Positions 46,960 to 59,690 are shown, numbered from the stretch's first letter. The stretch is DNA of 64,000 bases from Polytrichum commune (GCA_950295325.1 OX485807.1:20863666-20927665); one strand, 5' to 3'. Notes: a model not told the origin generated them from the sequence alone. Numbers and translations: made by a program.

Positions 46960-47730
46960 TATAGTCTAACCTCATTAATACGACATTCGTTTATATGACA
47001 CTCTCGATATTGCGACACATTTTTGCGAGACCAAACTTTTAGTTCAAAACTCCTTCTTTTGTATGACTACGACACTCGATAATGCAACATTTAACATCTC
47101 CATTATGTCACATTGAAGAGGTAGTTAATGCCAAAATTCCTTTCATCTATGTTCCATACATCTAAAATACATCCATTTTCACTTGGGAACTACTTGGGAA
47201 CTTCACTTATCATTGGGAACTTAATGATAATTAGGGTTACTAGTGTAGAATGGACATGGTTAGGGTTAGAGTGGCCTCCTGCCAAGTATGTTGCCTTGTA
47301 CACGGGTGATATAGTATCACCAGTATCTCAATGCTAAACGTCATGCATCATTGTTGTCTAGTTTCTTATTAGAGAACTCTTTATATTTGGGTGTTAATGG
47401 AATTATTAGGTTTCAAAAGTTAGTAGGGATTTTAGATAAGATAACAATTGCTAACTTTGGTAGGCAACACCAGAGTTCTTTGGAATCCTATTTCAAGAGT
47501 TCTTGAGAATATTTGTATTTGTTTGGAGTTATAAGATATTGTTTCATACCATCTAGATTGCTTAAACTCGTTGCATATATATATATTAAAGCTCATATTA
47601 CTTGTGTTTTTGTATTCCCTCGATAATACAACAACTTTACACCATTTGTCATATTCATGAGAAGACGACACTTCGATAATACGGCTTTTTGTGTTTCCCA
47701 AACGTGTCATACTAAAGAGGGAGAACAGTA
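46960..47730 (+). mobile_element. Pogo/mariner-like element Q2
   Basis: A 767-bp element (46962-47728) flanked by TA. Left end TAGTCTAACCTCATTAATAC; right end, inverted, CTGTTCTCCCTCTTTAGTAT. The first 150 bp and last 100 bp contain recurrent variants of T(T/A)ATAYGACA, spaced like transposase-binding sites. The middle shares the phrases GTGTAGAATGGACAT and GGTAGGCAACACC with inverted element Q1. Non-coding. Superfamily inferred from TA duplication and motif style. Confidence 0.82.
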
Positions 47731-47834
47731 GGCATTTTCACCTTGAGTCATGGTGGAAGGGCTTAACACAAATAGGTGGGCGTCCCCTAGCCCTAATTAA
47801 TGAAGACATGACGCTTCATGTCGACTTCTAATTC

Positions 47835-48320
47835 TAAGTACACTATAAACTCCATAGTATCACACATGTGGCAACCAAAGTGCACATGATATTATGAAGT
47901 TTTGTAGTGTTAACATGGATGCGTGATATTATAGAATTAGTGGAGCATGTGACACTATGGAATAATGCTAAGGAGATGTGAGGACAATTTGAATTCGTTG
48001 AATTCGTAACATACCCTGGTGTGTTCCACTCCGCTTGGCCTTCCCGGGTGATGTGGCGGACGCATGCACCAACATTCAACAAGTGGTAGAAGAAGAAGAA
48101 GAAGAAGAAGAAGAAGTTGACACTCCACATGTTGACACGTGGCGCAATGTGAGGGCGTGGGTTTACTTTTTTGGTGGTTTGCATTAATGACAAATTTCAT
48201 GATGTAAGGGAGATAAATATGACAATAAGGGGTGAGATTTGAACTACGAACCTTTGTTTCATGGGATTTCAGGATATTAGAGAGTGTGTGACATTATGGA
48301 GGTTGATATTACGGAGTTTA
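47835..48320. mobile_element. Possible TIR element with (GAA)n tract
   Basis: ACTATAAACTCCATAGTATC near 47838 is matched in imperfect inverted form around 48280-48320 (ATGGAGGTTGATATTACGGAGTTTAGGG region). A GAA trinucleotide run (48088-48117) lies between. No clear target duplication was found, so this is tentative. Confidence 0.4.
48088..48117. repeat. (GAA)n microsatellite
   Basis: About ten uninterrupted GAA units. Confidence 0.95.
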
Positions 48321-50963
48321 GGGTGTATCACCCAGGGGTTCCTCATGGGCAATAAAAGGTTATCCAAACACTATTCTTATGCAATCTTTTTAAATTTGTG
48401 TGGTGTATGGCAAGGGTTGTAGTTTAAAATACACACCAAAAAGACACATGCCATAATGAGATTGGCTTATGTTTGTTATAATAAAGTCATCATTTTGGGT
48501 TCACCAATTAACACACTTGGAAAGACCTATATGATCATTTGAAGAGAACAAAGGATCTTCATACTCACCTCTAATAACTTTTGCAGTTGAACTCATATTG
48601 TGACACTTAAAATGACAATCTTCATGATTCACAAGTGCCAAATGGATGAGACAATCTCCAATCTCATGCTACAAGGTGACGAGTGACATGTGGTTTATAC
48701 TTGATTCTGGATTAATCATAAACGTTGGTGCTTTCTTTTCTGATTTCTTGTGTATCTTGCTTGAGATGATGTATTGATGCATTCAAGACAAAAACTTCTA
48801 TGTGTGATGCTCCCCTTCTCATATGAGATTGGGACTAATGAATGAAAGGAAGAAAAAACAACTCCAATATTGCCATTGTTGTGACATATGATGTTGTTTC
48901 AATTCTAAGTTGGTCATTCATATATATATATATATATAATTTAAAAAGCTTGAAACATGCATTGAGAGGATCAGAGGATCCCCAAAGACTAATATCTCCT
49001 TTTGAAGGTGAGCACTTTGAATGGACGCAGACAAGCCACCGTTTTGAGAATCGTGTTCACAAAGCCTTGCACAATGGAATGATTATTCCATGTCGAACCC
49101 GTTGTGAGAGGCGTGTGTCATTCTTGCATTAATTGAGACCCACTTGTTCCCCGAGTGGAAACTACATTCCGGCATAATAAAGGTGCAATAGAGCGCTCAC
49201 TAATTAACACACAATTGCTAGCAAACTCTACACTTAAATCTCTAACAAAAAATTTCTTCCATCAAATATGGTACAATAACCGAGGAGAGACATGCACATC
49301 ACGGGTTCGTTCCTCATATATTAATGCATTGTTCAAGTGCAAATTTGAAACCGCACAAGTGCAAAGAGTCCTCTTGAAGAACGTCGCTCTTCTTTAAGCT
49401 TTCGATGCCCAAGATGCCCATTACGTATCGCAAAAGCCCACAATGTTGTTCATAATGGTAGTGTGAATATAGGAAAGTGAAGAATGTAGCCTACATACAT
49501 AATCCCATTTTAAGCAAAATATGCAAAATATGACCCCTATTCACATTGACGGATTCACTTTTAGATTGGTCTAAATTCTCGAAATGATCCATCTTAAGTG
49601 CAAAATACGCGTACTCTAAAATCAAACTTCGACCATCCAAAAAAATCCATAAGATTTTTTCCAATTGCCACATTCTTTTTTCAAAGTGTGTCATTTTCAT
49701 CTACGTGTGTTGAAAATTTCCAAGTTTAGGTAGATCCCAACATCCAAAATTGAAAAAAGTTAATGTAGCGGGAGAACACTTTCTAATGACATGCTTTGCA
49801 ACAATGACAATTTTTTTTGAATGTGTTGTCAAATAAGGCGAATGTTACATATTTGACTTCATCGCAATGCTCACTATTGTATCCTTGTAGAAGCTTCCTC
49901 CAAGTACATAAGGCGCAAGGTGAAAGTTACGTTCTAGTTGTGAAAAACATAAAGTTTTAAAATAGGGTCCTTCGAGGGTTAAATCAAAATGAATAATTAA
50001 TATTTGATGGTATGTGCCGTTATGTAAGTATGAGTTTGTTGGCCTTTACTATCGTGCAATGGCTATTCGTGCACAAGCACTATAAGGTGTAATGCCTCCC
50101 TTTGGGTTTAAATATGTTGCTCTCTTAAATGTGTTTTCATTAGCGTGCTTTTCATTTTCCATTCATATGGTGTTTGTGGTGGTTAACATACTTGAGAGTC
50201 ATTTCCTCGATTGATATAGGTAATTATCTACATATTAGTCGATGTTCAATTGCATGTGGTGTTTTATGCCCTTGGTACATGGGTCTTAAATGGTTTTTCA
50301 AGCTAGCAACCTTCTCCTAGGATACAAAGCAGTGGACGGAGGAGATTAAGGGAGGAGGGTTACTTCGGTCAAATCTGACGGTCGAGAGAGCACATGCAAC
50401 GTGGCCTCACCAGAAGCCAAAAGCTGCTTTCATCGCCCATAGACTTCTTCTCAAAAACGCAATACGTGCAAGACGGTCAACTATTGCACATCATGGCCAT
50501 AGTCACTTTCCTCGTGATTTTGGAGTTCATGTGAATATCAAACTTTTATTATCGAAGTGAATATTCTCTTTCTCGTTAAATGGTCATATGGGTGGAATAT
50601 ACCCCCTCCCTCTCAATTATGTCAACTGTTGAGCTTAGAATGGGCATCATCATCTGAGCACGTACTCCAATCTCATATGAACACGTATTATTTGGTATGT
50701 GTTCCTGCAGCCACACCTAATCACATACCACTCAAATGTAGGTGTCCGATTAAGATAAGCAACCAAATTAGGCACATTTATAGATTTAGTGCCCCAAAAA
50801 TTGTATATTGTGTTGGGAGAAGATATTGATTACATGATCTATGTACCAAATCTGTTGGAACTCACGCAACTAAGTAAGGATGGAAATTAGGAGGTCAATT
50901 ACATGATCTATGAAACCAAATTGTTGGAACTTACGCAACTAAGTCATAATGGAAACTAAGAGG
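48321..50963. other. Intergenic, no gene recognised
   Basis: AT-rich DNA including a (TA)n tract at about 48919-48938. A 96-codon plus-strand frame at 48842-49132 has no recognisable motif. Confidence 0.45.
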
Positions 50964-51217
50964 TATTCCCCCTCCATCCCACAAGGATTGTCCGGTTTAT
51001 TTGCCCAACCATAAATTTGAGGCTCAACGTCAAATATTTTCACGCCAAAATTTCTATATCAAAAATTCTTTCAACACCGCAACTTCTGGGGGCATTCTAG
51101 AGTAGTAGTTGTTGTTTTCTACTTTGAGAGACATACTTACAACTACTTGGTCAATGATGAGCGGGCCTTAATCTTGCCAAAGTTAGGAACACTGACAATC
51201 ATTTTGAGACGGAGGTA
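50964..51217. mobile_element. Stowaway-like MITE, second copy
   Basis: About 250 bp flanked by TA. The left end contains CCCCCTCCATCCCACAAGGA and the right end, inverted, is CCTCCGTCTCAAAATGATTG, the CTCCGTCYCAAAAT Stowaway signature. GATTGTC follows on the left and inverted on the right. The interior differs from the 9758 element, so it is a different subfamily. Left end slightly degraded. Confidence 0.75.
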
Positions 51218-52930
51218 TATAAGTTTCATCTTTTACAAGGAGGAAGTTAAAATACAATGATGCGCAACAATGTTGATCAAATATATATCATATGTATTTG
51301 AATCTATATCATTTGTACTAAACCCAACTATTCTAAAATCGCATTTATACACGCATCGGTCCAATTGCAATTGATGAAATTAATATTTATAGATGCGTCA
51401 CTTTTGACATCATTTATTGAAAACGTTTATAAGTAACCCTCAAACATTTCCATAAAGATGCATGAGTCCCGTAATGGGCATGTGGGATTCCTTAAGGGCT
51501 AATAGTGTCCCTCCGAGTAACACACCGAACAATGAGCATCTCGTACAAAGCACTTTAGCAATCACATTATCGTATCCAATCCTTCAAACTAAATCGGTTT
51601 GGCTAGAGGAAGATAAAAGAATCGATTGGCATAAATATCATAAAGATTCACCCCATGTACATTGGATAGACACGAGGCCACGTTCTAGAAAGGGAGAAGC
51701 GCCCAATTCCAACACTTTGTTTTTTTCCGCTTTCTAAAGTGGGCAACTACGTATTTCGACATGTATGGTACATATATTATTCTAGAGATTATACACAACT
51801 CATAATTGGAAGAGACAAGATGTCAACGATCAACATTGTTCACTGTAGGGGGGGGGGGGGGGAGATGTGAGACTAAGAAGAGTTAACTGAGATTTGTGAC
51901 TTTGAACGTTCCTTTAAAAATTAGTTATGCTCCGATTCATGTGGTATTATGTTGTTTGCTCAAAACCCAACTAAGAATCCAAATAAAGTATTGGATAATT
52001 AGTCCACTTTAAGTAGGGAACCATAGTGTTCAAAGTATATCTTAAAGGTGTTTATACCCTATGGACCCCGATAATGACACAATGATGGCATTGGAGCGGG
52101 AGAAAAACATTTAAAAAACAAAACAAAGTTGCCTTACATGGGTGTCATGAAGTTGTTGCATGTCATGTTACACAAGTCCATTGAATGTGTTGCAATATAT
52201 TATGTTGAATGACACCGGTATCGCATACTCCTACTTTATTTCATCGCCACAAGAGTGGCTTCAACCCACGGCCTTAGCATAAATCCCATGGAAACCTCTG
52301 AGGTTAAGTTGCATGTGGGTAGAAACAATCCTAAGATGGGGGATGTTCCAACCCTTGATTCCCAGTTCACCCCACCACCTAAAGCCCACCCAATCATAAT
52401 GGGGAAATATGATGAACTATATATTTTCAATCAACCATGTGGGAACCAGTTGGTTTGTCCACCCCCATTTAGGGTATTCACCTTTGAAAGGAGGCAACAT
52501 GGTTAGAGGTCTTGCTATGGCCATTTTGGGGTTACATGTAGACTTAGACCAACTCGAAAATGAATCAACATCAAAGTCGTCTTCCTTTCGTTCTCATCGC
52601 CACTCAGTCAACCTAGTAGTCATCTCTTAACTTTTGTACATGCTTTAAGTGATTCGATTCATAAAGACTTGTCACAGTACTAAGGCCTTTGAAAATTGGT
52701 ATGTTTCAATTATCATGCATAATCTAGAGCCATGCTCATGGCCACTTCACACATAAGACTAATTGCCCCCGGTCGTTGCATTATGATATCTCTCATTTGC
52801 TCGAAAAGGTTGTGACTGTCTAAGTTCACCTCACATTAGAAGGTGAAGACTTAAGACCCAAAAAAACTATCAAAGATTAACAATCTACTTAGGATTCCTA
52901 CGTGGTAAACTATAAATAATGTTTGATGGT
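51218..52930. other. Intergenic, nothing recognised
   Basis: AT-rich, with a G15 run at 51848-51862. Short open frames lack family signatures. Confidence 0.45.
51848..51862. repeat. Poly-G tract (15 nt)
   Basis: Uninterrupted G run in AT-rich intergenic DNA. Confidence 0.9.
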
Positions 52931-52935
52931 CTGCT

Positions 52936-52984
52936 AGAATTTGCGTCATGCCCTCCTCCAACAGGTAGGATTGACGCAAATTCT
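52936..52984. repeat. Short perfect hairpin (13-bp arms)
   Basis: AGAATTTGCGTCA at 52936-52948 and its exact inverse at 52972-52984 are separated by 23 nt. It could be a decayed MITE core. No function assigned. Confidence 0.7.
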
Positions 52985-52989
52985 GGAAA

Positions 52990-53095
52990 ACCATGTAAGT
53001 GGTATGGCCTTTAGATGGGAATCAAGGGCCCTCACATTTACATGGTCACGGCCCTTGGCTTGTGCATGAAGTGCCCTTTAGTCAATATCATACGG
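52990..53095 (-). mobile_element. Truncated PIF/Harbinger-like fragment P5
   Basis: Inverted, the block reads GGGCACTTCATGCACAAGCC..GGGCCGTGACCATGTAAATG..GAGGGCCC..TCTAAAGGCC, matching the left 90 bp of P4 (53912 onward). The opposite end is not found, so it is a fragment. Confidence 0.6.
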
Positions 53096-53908
53096 TAGGT
53101 ACCGTGAAATGTATTGTAAAGTTCTTTAGGTACCTAATAAGTTCGGAGTTAGGTGTATGTCATAATTTCCTTTTTGTGAACTTGTTTTTTATGCATGAAT
53201 GAAAAGTTGGCTTCTAGAACATCGGGATCTCTATACTTATTACTTCTACATCTATTGGTATACAACTGTCCAATCGCCTTTACTTCCAACATAAACAAAT
53301 ATTCAGGTAAAAACAAATTAAAAATAACTACTTTCTAGTGCCATATTTCGTGTTGCATTTTTTATTCTAGAGGTTGGAGATGGCATTATAAGAGACATTT
53401 CAAAATATTTATATAAAAAAAATGTTTTTTTGAAATCATCAAAGGCATCAATCCGTGAGGTCATTTATGGCAAATCATTGTCGAAAACATTCTCCTCTTC
53501 TAGAATAAGTTTTTTCGAGCTCTTCTACACCCAAGTATAGATCCGAGACTACGTTTGGAGTGTCACTTAACGCAAAATCCGTATTTTGGTATTTGTGTGG
53601 CAAGGCTTTGGGCTCAAACACTTTTGTTGAGTTTGAATGTACTAATGTCTATATGGTAATATGAAGCAATTGGCAAAGTTGTGCATGTCTATATTCTCCC
53701 TAATGGTCTAGATTGACTGCATTAGTGAAATTATAATTAAAAAATGTTAAAAAAAGCCTCGAAATTTGATGATTATTTAAAAATGCATTTTAAAAGTTGT
53801 GTTTCAAATTTTCTAAAAACAAATTGCATCCTTGGCCATACTGCAAATATCCAAGTACCCATTGTAAATACAAGGATGCCATGTTCCATGTGGACTTTGT
53901 TGCGACAC

Positions 53909-54402
53909 TAAGGGCATCTTCACACACGAGCCAAGAGCCGTGACCATGAAATTGTGAGAGCCCAAAAGAAAGTGTCTAAAGGCCGTCCCAAGACACCTGC
54001 AAATCATGTAGTGTGGTCACAGATCCTCCAGTGTAGTGTGAAGTCATATGTCAACCAAATGCTATTTCAATGAATTCCTATTCATGCGGGTCCTTACACA
54101 TGATAAAATAGAATAAAACAACGGTTATAAGTGTTCGGAGTGCTATGGTCTCCCAGTTTTGTGTTAGGCCTACCTCCAAGAGGTGGTTTCCGAAAATAGT
54201 CCAAGTGACCATGAGACATGATCCATTCGATGCCATGTAGGAATCCATGTAGACTTTTACATCCATCTCGCATTCACATACTCCGTTGTTCCCTCAAGTG
54301 TAGTGTGAAGCAAATTTGGACCAGCTCCGCCTTTTCCACCAATGAGAGTGCTTGAAGTGTAATGGTCACGGGCTCTCAGTCTCGTGTGTAAAGTGGCCCT
54401 AA
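53909..54402. mobile_element. PIF/Harbinger-like MITE P4
   Basis: A 488-bp element (53912-54399) flanked by TAA. Ends GGGCATCTTCACACACGAG and, inverted, GGGCCACTTTACACACGAG, followed on both sides by a GTGACCAT block. Non-coding. Confidence 0.85.
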
Positions 54403-54699
54403 GACTACAACCGTCATTTTTTGAGAATCACAACATGTTTATTCATAACCTTTGCATGGAATATTCTCCTACATAGAATAAGTTGCAAATGGAGTTTCAC
54501 AATGTCATGAGCCCTCTCTACCCTCACGGTTGGTTGATTGCTACTTAATATATAGATATTTATGGGCTCCCAAAACTAATGAACTCAATTGGAACAAGAC
54601 CCACAATTCACATTGTGTAAAAGATCAAGTCTCTATTGCACCATCTTTGTTGGTCATGCTCCGATGGATTGGAGAAACATAATGCACGGTGTCTACTTT

Positions 54700-54985
54700 A
54701 ATTAAGACGTCTACACTAAATATTGTACTTAGTGTCATATGGCATTTGATGTCATTGTGATAACTTTACTAATGAAACTTCTTATGAGTAAGTTTACATG
54801 TATTGTCATTCCAACTTTGCAAGTATAACATATTGTTATTTGCACCCTAACATTCGTATAAGAAACGTTGGCATGACGATTGAATTTGGATGAAAATTCA
54901 TTTAGCAAGGGACAATGTCATAATGTCCAAAATATTTTACAATGTATGACAAATAATATTTGGTATACATTTAGTGTTTAGTATA
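54700..54985 (+). repeat. Repeat family M, copy D
   Basis: Contains TACACTAAATATTGTACTTAG, TTCTTATGAGTAAG, TTTGGATGAAAATTCA and a terminal ACATTTAGTGTTTAG in family order. It is more diverged than copies A and B. A C14 run starts just beyond it (54996-55009). Confidence 0.6.
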
Positions 54986-55361
54986 GTTCCCCCCACCCCC
55001 CCCCCCCCCGGTGCAAGAAATGTGGTAACATAAGGAATTGAACTTGGATAACTTTGGGGGACCACAAGTGTGAACCACCAACCATAGGCTTGATGCTTAA
55101 TCTCCATATATGACTAAGATAGTTTATTGTGTGTATGGCACCCAAGTATAAACATAAGCCATGTTTTGATGCGGCATTGCTCGTTATCCATAGCTCCCAC
55201 CAAGATGGAACCCATGGTCTTGATCAACAAGCAAAAAATCACCAAAAGGCAACAAGTATGTCTTCCTTTGTTGACCAAAATAATAATAATAATAAATTAA
55301 TTAATAAATTAATTAAAATCCGTTATTGAGATCTTATAGTGTCTAAGTTACATGTAAATAT

Positions 55362-55858
55362 TACCGCAACTTTCTAGCAACTTGAGCACTTTTGTGTCTA
55401 ATAATTAAAAAAAGTGCAAAAGGAAGTTGGGCAACCCAGAACAATGATATTCTACAATTGGGCAAATTCAATAAATAATTTAAAATAAGTTAGACATTCA
55501 TCCTAGTCATTTCTATAATTCATGGATGGTTTTACTAATTTCATCTACGACGGCTACGATTAACCTAAACACTTCCCTTAACAAACATTACTTGTTTTGA
55601 AGTTTGTGGAGTAAATTCATGTTTGTATTGTTTTTTAGACCATGAGTGAGATTGATGTTGCCTAAAGACATTGTTGAAGTTATTTAATGCTACTTTGTTG
55701 AATTCCAGTGAATGTCACTTGTATTATTGTGATTTTAGGCACTCTTTGAATGTTTTTCTTTTTCTTTTCTTTGGACACTCAACAAAATTAATTTCCCAAA
55801 TATTTAGGCACCTTTATAATTCATTCTTTTCTACCCAAGTTGCTAGAGAGCTATGGTA
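55362..55858. mobile_element. TIR element R3 (TA target duplication)
   Basis: A 493-bp element (55364-55856) flanked by TA. Ends CCGCAACTTTCTAGCAACTT and, inverted, CCATAGCTCTCTAGCAACTT. It shares long subterminal blocks with R2, including GGCAACCCAGAACAATGATA and GACATTCATCCTAGTCATTT. Non-coding. Confidence 0.85.
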
Positions 55859-55859
55859 G

Positions 55860-57639
55860 ATTGGAGACACGGACATTGATTATCCATTTGGTGATGATGG
55901 GCTAAATACATGTGTGGGAAATTGGTGAAGGTGATACTCAATTTCTTTACACTATGAAATTATTGCCATGAGAAGATCTAGGGTTTCAGGAACCCATAAT
56001 ATCAAAGTGCCATAAACTCTCGATGCAAGATCTCTTTAGTTTCTTAATGTTAGGAAATGCATTGAGATTGAGTGGCACCAAGAAGAAGAAGAAGAAACCT
56101 CTCCAAACTCACTAGAACAAATTATGCACTCTACAAATATCTTAGAGCACACACTAATTATCTTGAAATGTATGGTAAATGAGCATGTCTTCATGAATTT
56201 AGTATCACTCTATTAAGAAATTCCAGCCGCGTTGATTTTGGCAAGAAAATTGACAAAGTACCTAGTGTGTGTTTCGGTAATTAGTAAAACATGCACTAAA
56301 CGGGATAATTAGTGTACTAGCATATGTATAATGTGGGCTACACATTGTTTCTTTTCCTAAAGCCTGTGAAGTTCTATGCCATCATTGTTTTAATGACATG
56401 TTGGATGATGGCTTAAACTCAATACCTTAGCCCGGATCTCATGGAAACTCTCATGTGAAGCCACCTAATATTGGAATGGTCCCAAAACTAAAATGTAAGT
56501 AAATATGAACTTAAAAAAAAAAATTGGGCAAGAAATCAATTATGCGTGTGAGAGTATTTATGCGCCATCGAGAAATGCACATCACACAACTTTTCTTTTT
56601 CTTTTTCTTTTATTGGGGGGGGGGGGAAAGAGAGTCTATTAAAACATTGAGAAGCAACGTGGTCAATTAATCATCGTGGATGTGTATTTTCATAGTTAAC
56701 ACAATATGCATGCAACTAAAGCTTGTCTACAACAAGAGATGCATCTCACATCTTGGACTATAAACTACCATTTTCATCACATGGTTCGTCAATAAAAGTG
56801 TAGATTTACCATTCCATTATGTCCAAAAACCATGCATAAGTCAACATTTACCTTACTCCTAGTTCCAAGATGGATGACAATTTAAGCATTTGATTCTTAG
56901 TGCACTCTTCATCAATATCCATCCAATCACATCGGGGGAAGTCGACCGAAATGAATATTTTCATCTAAACACGTGGAAAGTTGGAACCTAACGGGCTTGT
57001 CTTTAAGGAAGATAGATGTCATAGGTTAGCTTCTCCAAGGCTTATTCGTCACGTTCGATGTGATCACCTTGGCAAGGAGGCAATGTTCATTGAGGTCCTT
57101 ACACTATATTGTGTTGAGCGTTTTGAGAATACACATAGAATTAGATTGACTCAAAGATGAGGCAAGACCGTAATTCATGCCCATGGCAACACCGGGAATA
57201 TTCTATTTATTCCTTTATACGTACTCCTTCTACATGTGTGAAGTTTACATTAATACTTCCTTTCATGCCATCAATACAAAGGTTCCATACCATCATTGCT
57301 TATGAAAGATTGCTACCAAACTTGATGGAAATCGGGTTGCGACACCACAACCACCTCCTTGAACTACTTGCCATTGTCGCAAACCCATGGCCTTTGAGCC
57401 CACTTTCTTCTCCGGATTAGACTTTTTGTTTACTCCTTCATGCTCTTCCGGTCCCACCCGTCTCTTGGCTTGTGGAACTCTACGATTGATTTCATTTCAT
57501 GATACCTACGGTAGATAAAGGGGGTGGCTACTTGTAACATGTAATAATAGTCTATACTTGAATATGTCCAAGACTAAAGTGATGACTTATTTCATTCTTC
57601 ACATGCTTGCTCATGCTGTCATAATTGTATATCAAATAA
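55860..57639. other. Intergenic, nothing recognised
   Basis: AT-rich with a G12 run at 56615-56626. No supported gene or complete mobile element. Confidence 0.45.
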
Positions 57640-57790
57640 TACTCCTTCTTACACTCACGTTAGTTTGTACATGGTATGAAGAGTCCCACCCCCTTCCCTC
57701 CGGGGATTCAAAGTTTCATTTAAACTCTTGTTTCAAATTTTCTAATGGAAGAATCAAAAGAAATACAAAGTCATTTTTTTGTTGTGAAAG
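57640..57790 (-). repeat. Dispersed repeat U, copy 3 (empty MITE site)
   Basis: Inverted relative to copies 1 and 2. CACTCACGTTAGTTTGTACA runs straight into TGGTATGAAGAGTCC with a single TA at 57668-57669, exactly where copy 1 carries the Stowaway MITE. Confidence 0.75.
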
Positions 57791-58056
57791 ATAACAAAGA
57801 ATCAACACTTAATAAGTACATAACGTGGTAAGCAACTATGACAATGATTGTAATTAGTTTTGGACAAACTAGAAAGCCCTTTACAAGAGTCTCTCCTCTA
57901 AGACTACATCAATGTTGAACCTCGTTGATTATAAGAAAATGACTTTGTAATGGAGCTGAATCTTTGAAGTGTGAGAAAATCTACACAAATCGATACATCG
58001 TATCGATTTTTTTTCTTTATATGTTTTGATTCACAACTCTCTCTTTAAATATTTAC

Positions 58057-58887
58057 TAAGGGCCACTTTAGACTACGGTGAAGAAGTGCACTAGTTCATT
58101 GAATTGCAACCCAAGACAAGGGTAATTGAGGCATCGGTTGGTATGGTGGCAAAGTGTAATTTTTGTAAATAAATAAATAAATTTAAATGCTTTAAATTGG
58201 AGTTTTCTAGACATCAAGTTTCTTGTCTGAGGGTTTGAGGTTGCCCATAAAACTCGACCTTCGGATAACTCCTCTAACAAGAGTTGTTGCCATGTTGAAA
58301 ACCATGCCATTTTTTCATCCATGCTTGAAGTTTCCCACCCACAGGGAGGTCACTCCATTGTCAAGTTGAGAACCACGTGCGAACAAAGTTTGCTACCCCT
58401 ATATTATATGCCATAGATAATTTTTAAAATTATGAATTTTTTTTCTATATATACATATCCATTGATAATATCTTTTGTATATTTTTTTGAAATTTTTAGT
58501 CATCTCCCTTTTTTCTAGTAATTTTTTTAGTTCAATTCTGCGTCATTCTAGTTAGAAAACGATATGTTTTCTAGAAAAAACAAATTATCAATTTTGGTTA
58601 TCAATTTTTACTATGTAATAGATATCATGTATATGTACTCATATATATTTTTTGATAAAATTTTGACCCATTTTGTTGATGCAACTTAGAAAAAGTAGAT
58701 TTTTTTTGTTCGCACGTGGTTCTCAACTTGACAATGGAGTGACCTCCCCGTGTTCCCACCAGAAAAGTCTTGAGCAATGTCTAAACCATAGCCGGTGAAG
58801 ATCCCTTTTCGTAGCCAATCATATTGCTCCCTCCCCTCCAAGTGCTTGACCAGTGCACTTCTTCACCGTAGTCTAAACCGGCCTTAA
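58057..58887. mobile_element. PIF/Harbinger-like MITE P2 with nested hAT-like MITE
   Basis: An 825-bp element (58060-58884) flanked by TAA, with inverted ends GGGCCACTTTAGACTACGGT and AGGCCGGTTTAGACTACGGT followed by GAAGAAGTGCACT on both sides. Subtracting nested S1 leaves about 400 bp, close to relative P3. Confidence 0.87.
58332..58760. mobile_element. hAT-like MITE S1, nested in P2
   Basis: A 413-bp element (58340-58752) flanked by a perfect 8-bp duplication TTCCCACC. Inverted ends CACAGGGAGGTCACTCC and CACGGGGAGGTCACTCC extend through CATTGTCAAGTTGAGAACCA on both sides. In related P3 the corresponding position lacks the insert, which supports the boundaries. Non-coding. Confidence 0.9.
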
Positions 58888-59266
58888 GAATGTGATCATC
58901 TACCAATACATCGAAAATACATAGATAGTATACACTTTATATTACATAGAATACTCTTGGTGGTAAAAACATGCAAGAAATTACCACACCGGGTAATTCC
59001 AAATGATGATTTGTGTCTTATTGGGTAAATAAATAAAAAAAAAGTATTGAAACAACTTGACTTGAGACAACATGATTTTGTTTCTTAAACTTTCATGACA
59101 TGATTTCCAAGCATATGATATCTCAACACATGTGTATGCATGTATTGTGAAAGCAAGCATGAATAAAGAGCCTCTTTGTGGTTTCTCCTAAAAGCAAATT
59201 ACAATTTTTAGTATAAATCTTTGACACCATGTAATTCCACACAGTAATCAACACTTATAAAAATCA

Positions 59267-59313
59267 ATTGGTGTAAGTACACTAAATATGATATTTAGTG
59301 TACTTACACCAAT
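59267..59313. repeat. 47-bp perfect palindrome
   Basis: Two exactly complementary 23-nt arms around a single central G. Each arm reads from ATTGGTGTAAGT to ACACTAAATAT. It forms the end of an M-family element. Confidence 0.95.
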
Positions 59314-59690
59314 TCTAATCGTCTTGCTCAATACCAATTGTAAAATGCCCAATGTAGTGTCACCAACACTAAATGGAAACCTAACATTATTCGTCATTCC
59401 TTGCAAAAGAAACTTTGAGCATCATAGATTTACAGTCTTGTAGTTATTGTCACTTGCTAAGTGATTTTTCATCCGGATTTCAATTATCCATGACAACATC
59501 TCATTACATAACTTGTTGGGATGCAAAACTTGTTGAACTTTTGAAGTATTTCAGAACAAAATTGTAACTTGGGATGACAATACTTTGCAAACTTATTCAT
59601 AATAAGTATCATCAAAAAAATTACCATAGTGACATAAAATACCATATGACCCTAAATACAATGTTCAGTGTGGCATGAATCCTTGTTCTG
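59267..59690 (-). mobile_element. Repeat family M, copy C, with palindromic terminus
   Basis: Inverted relative to copies A and B. It contains GTAGTGTCACCAACACTAAA, AAACCTAACATTATTCGTCA, TTGTCACTTGCTAAGTGATT, GACAACATCTCATTACA and a terminal TATGACCCTAAATACAATG. Its left terminus is a 47-bp perfect palindrome. Confidence 0.7.

Noticed and set aside
48842-49132. 96-codon plus-strand frame starting at the (TA)n tract
   Set aside because: Contains a YIYIYIYN run encoded by the microsatellite; no recognisable domain.
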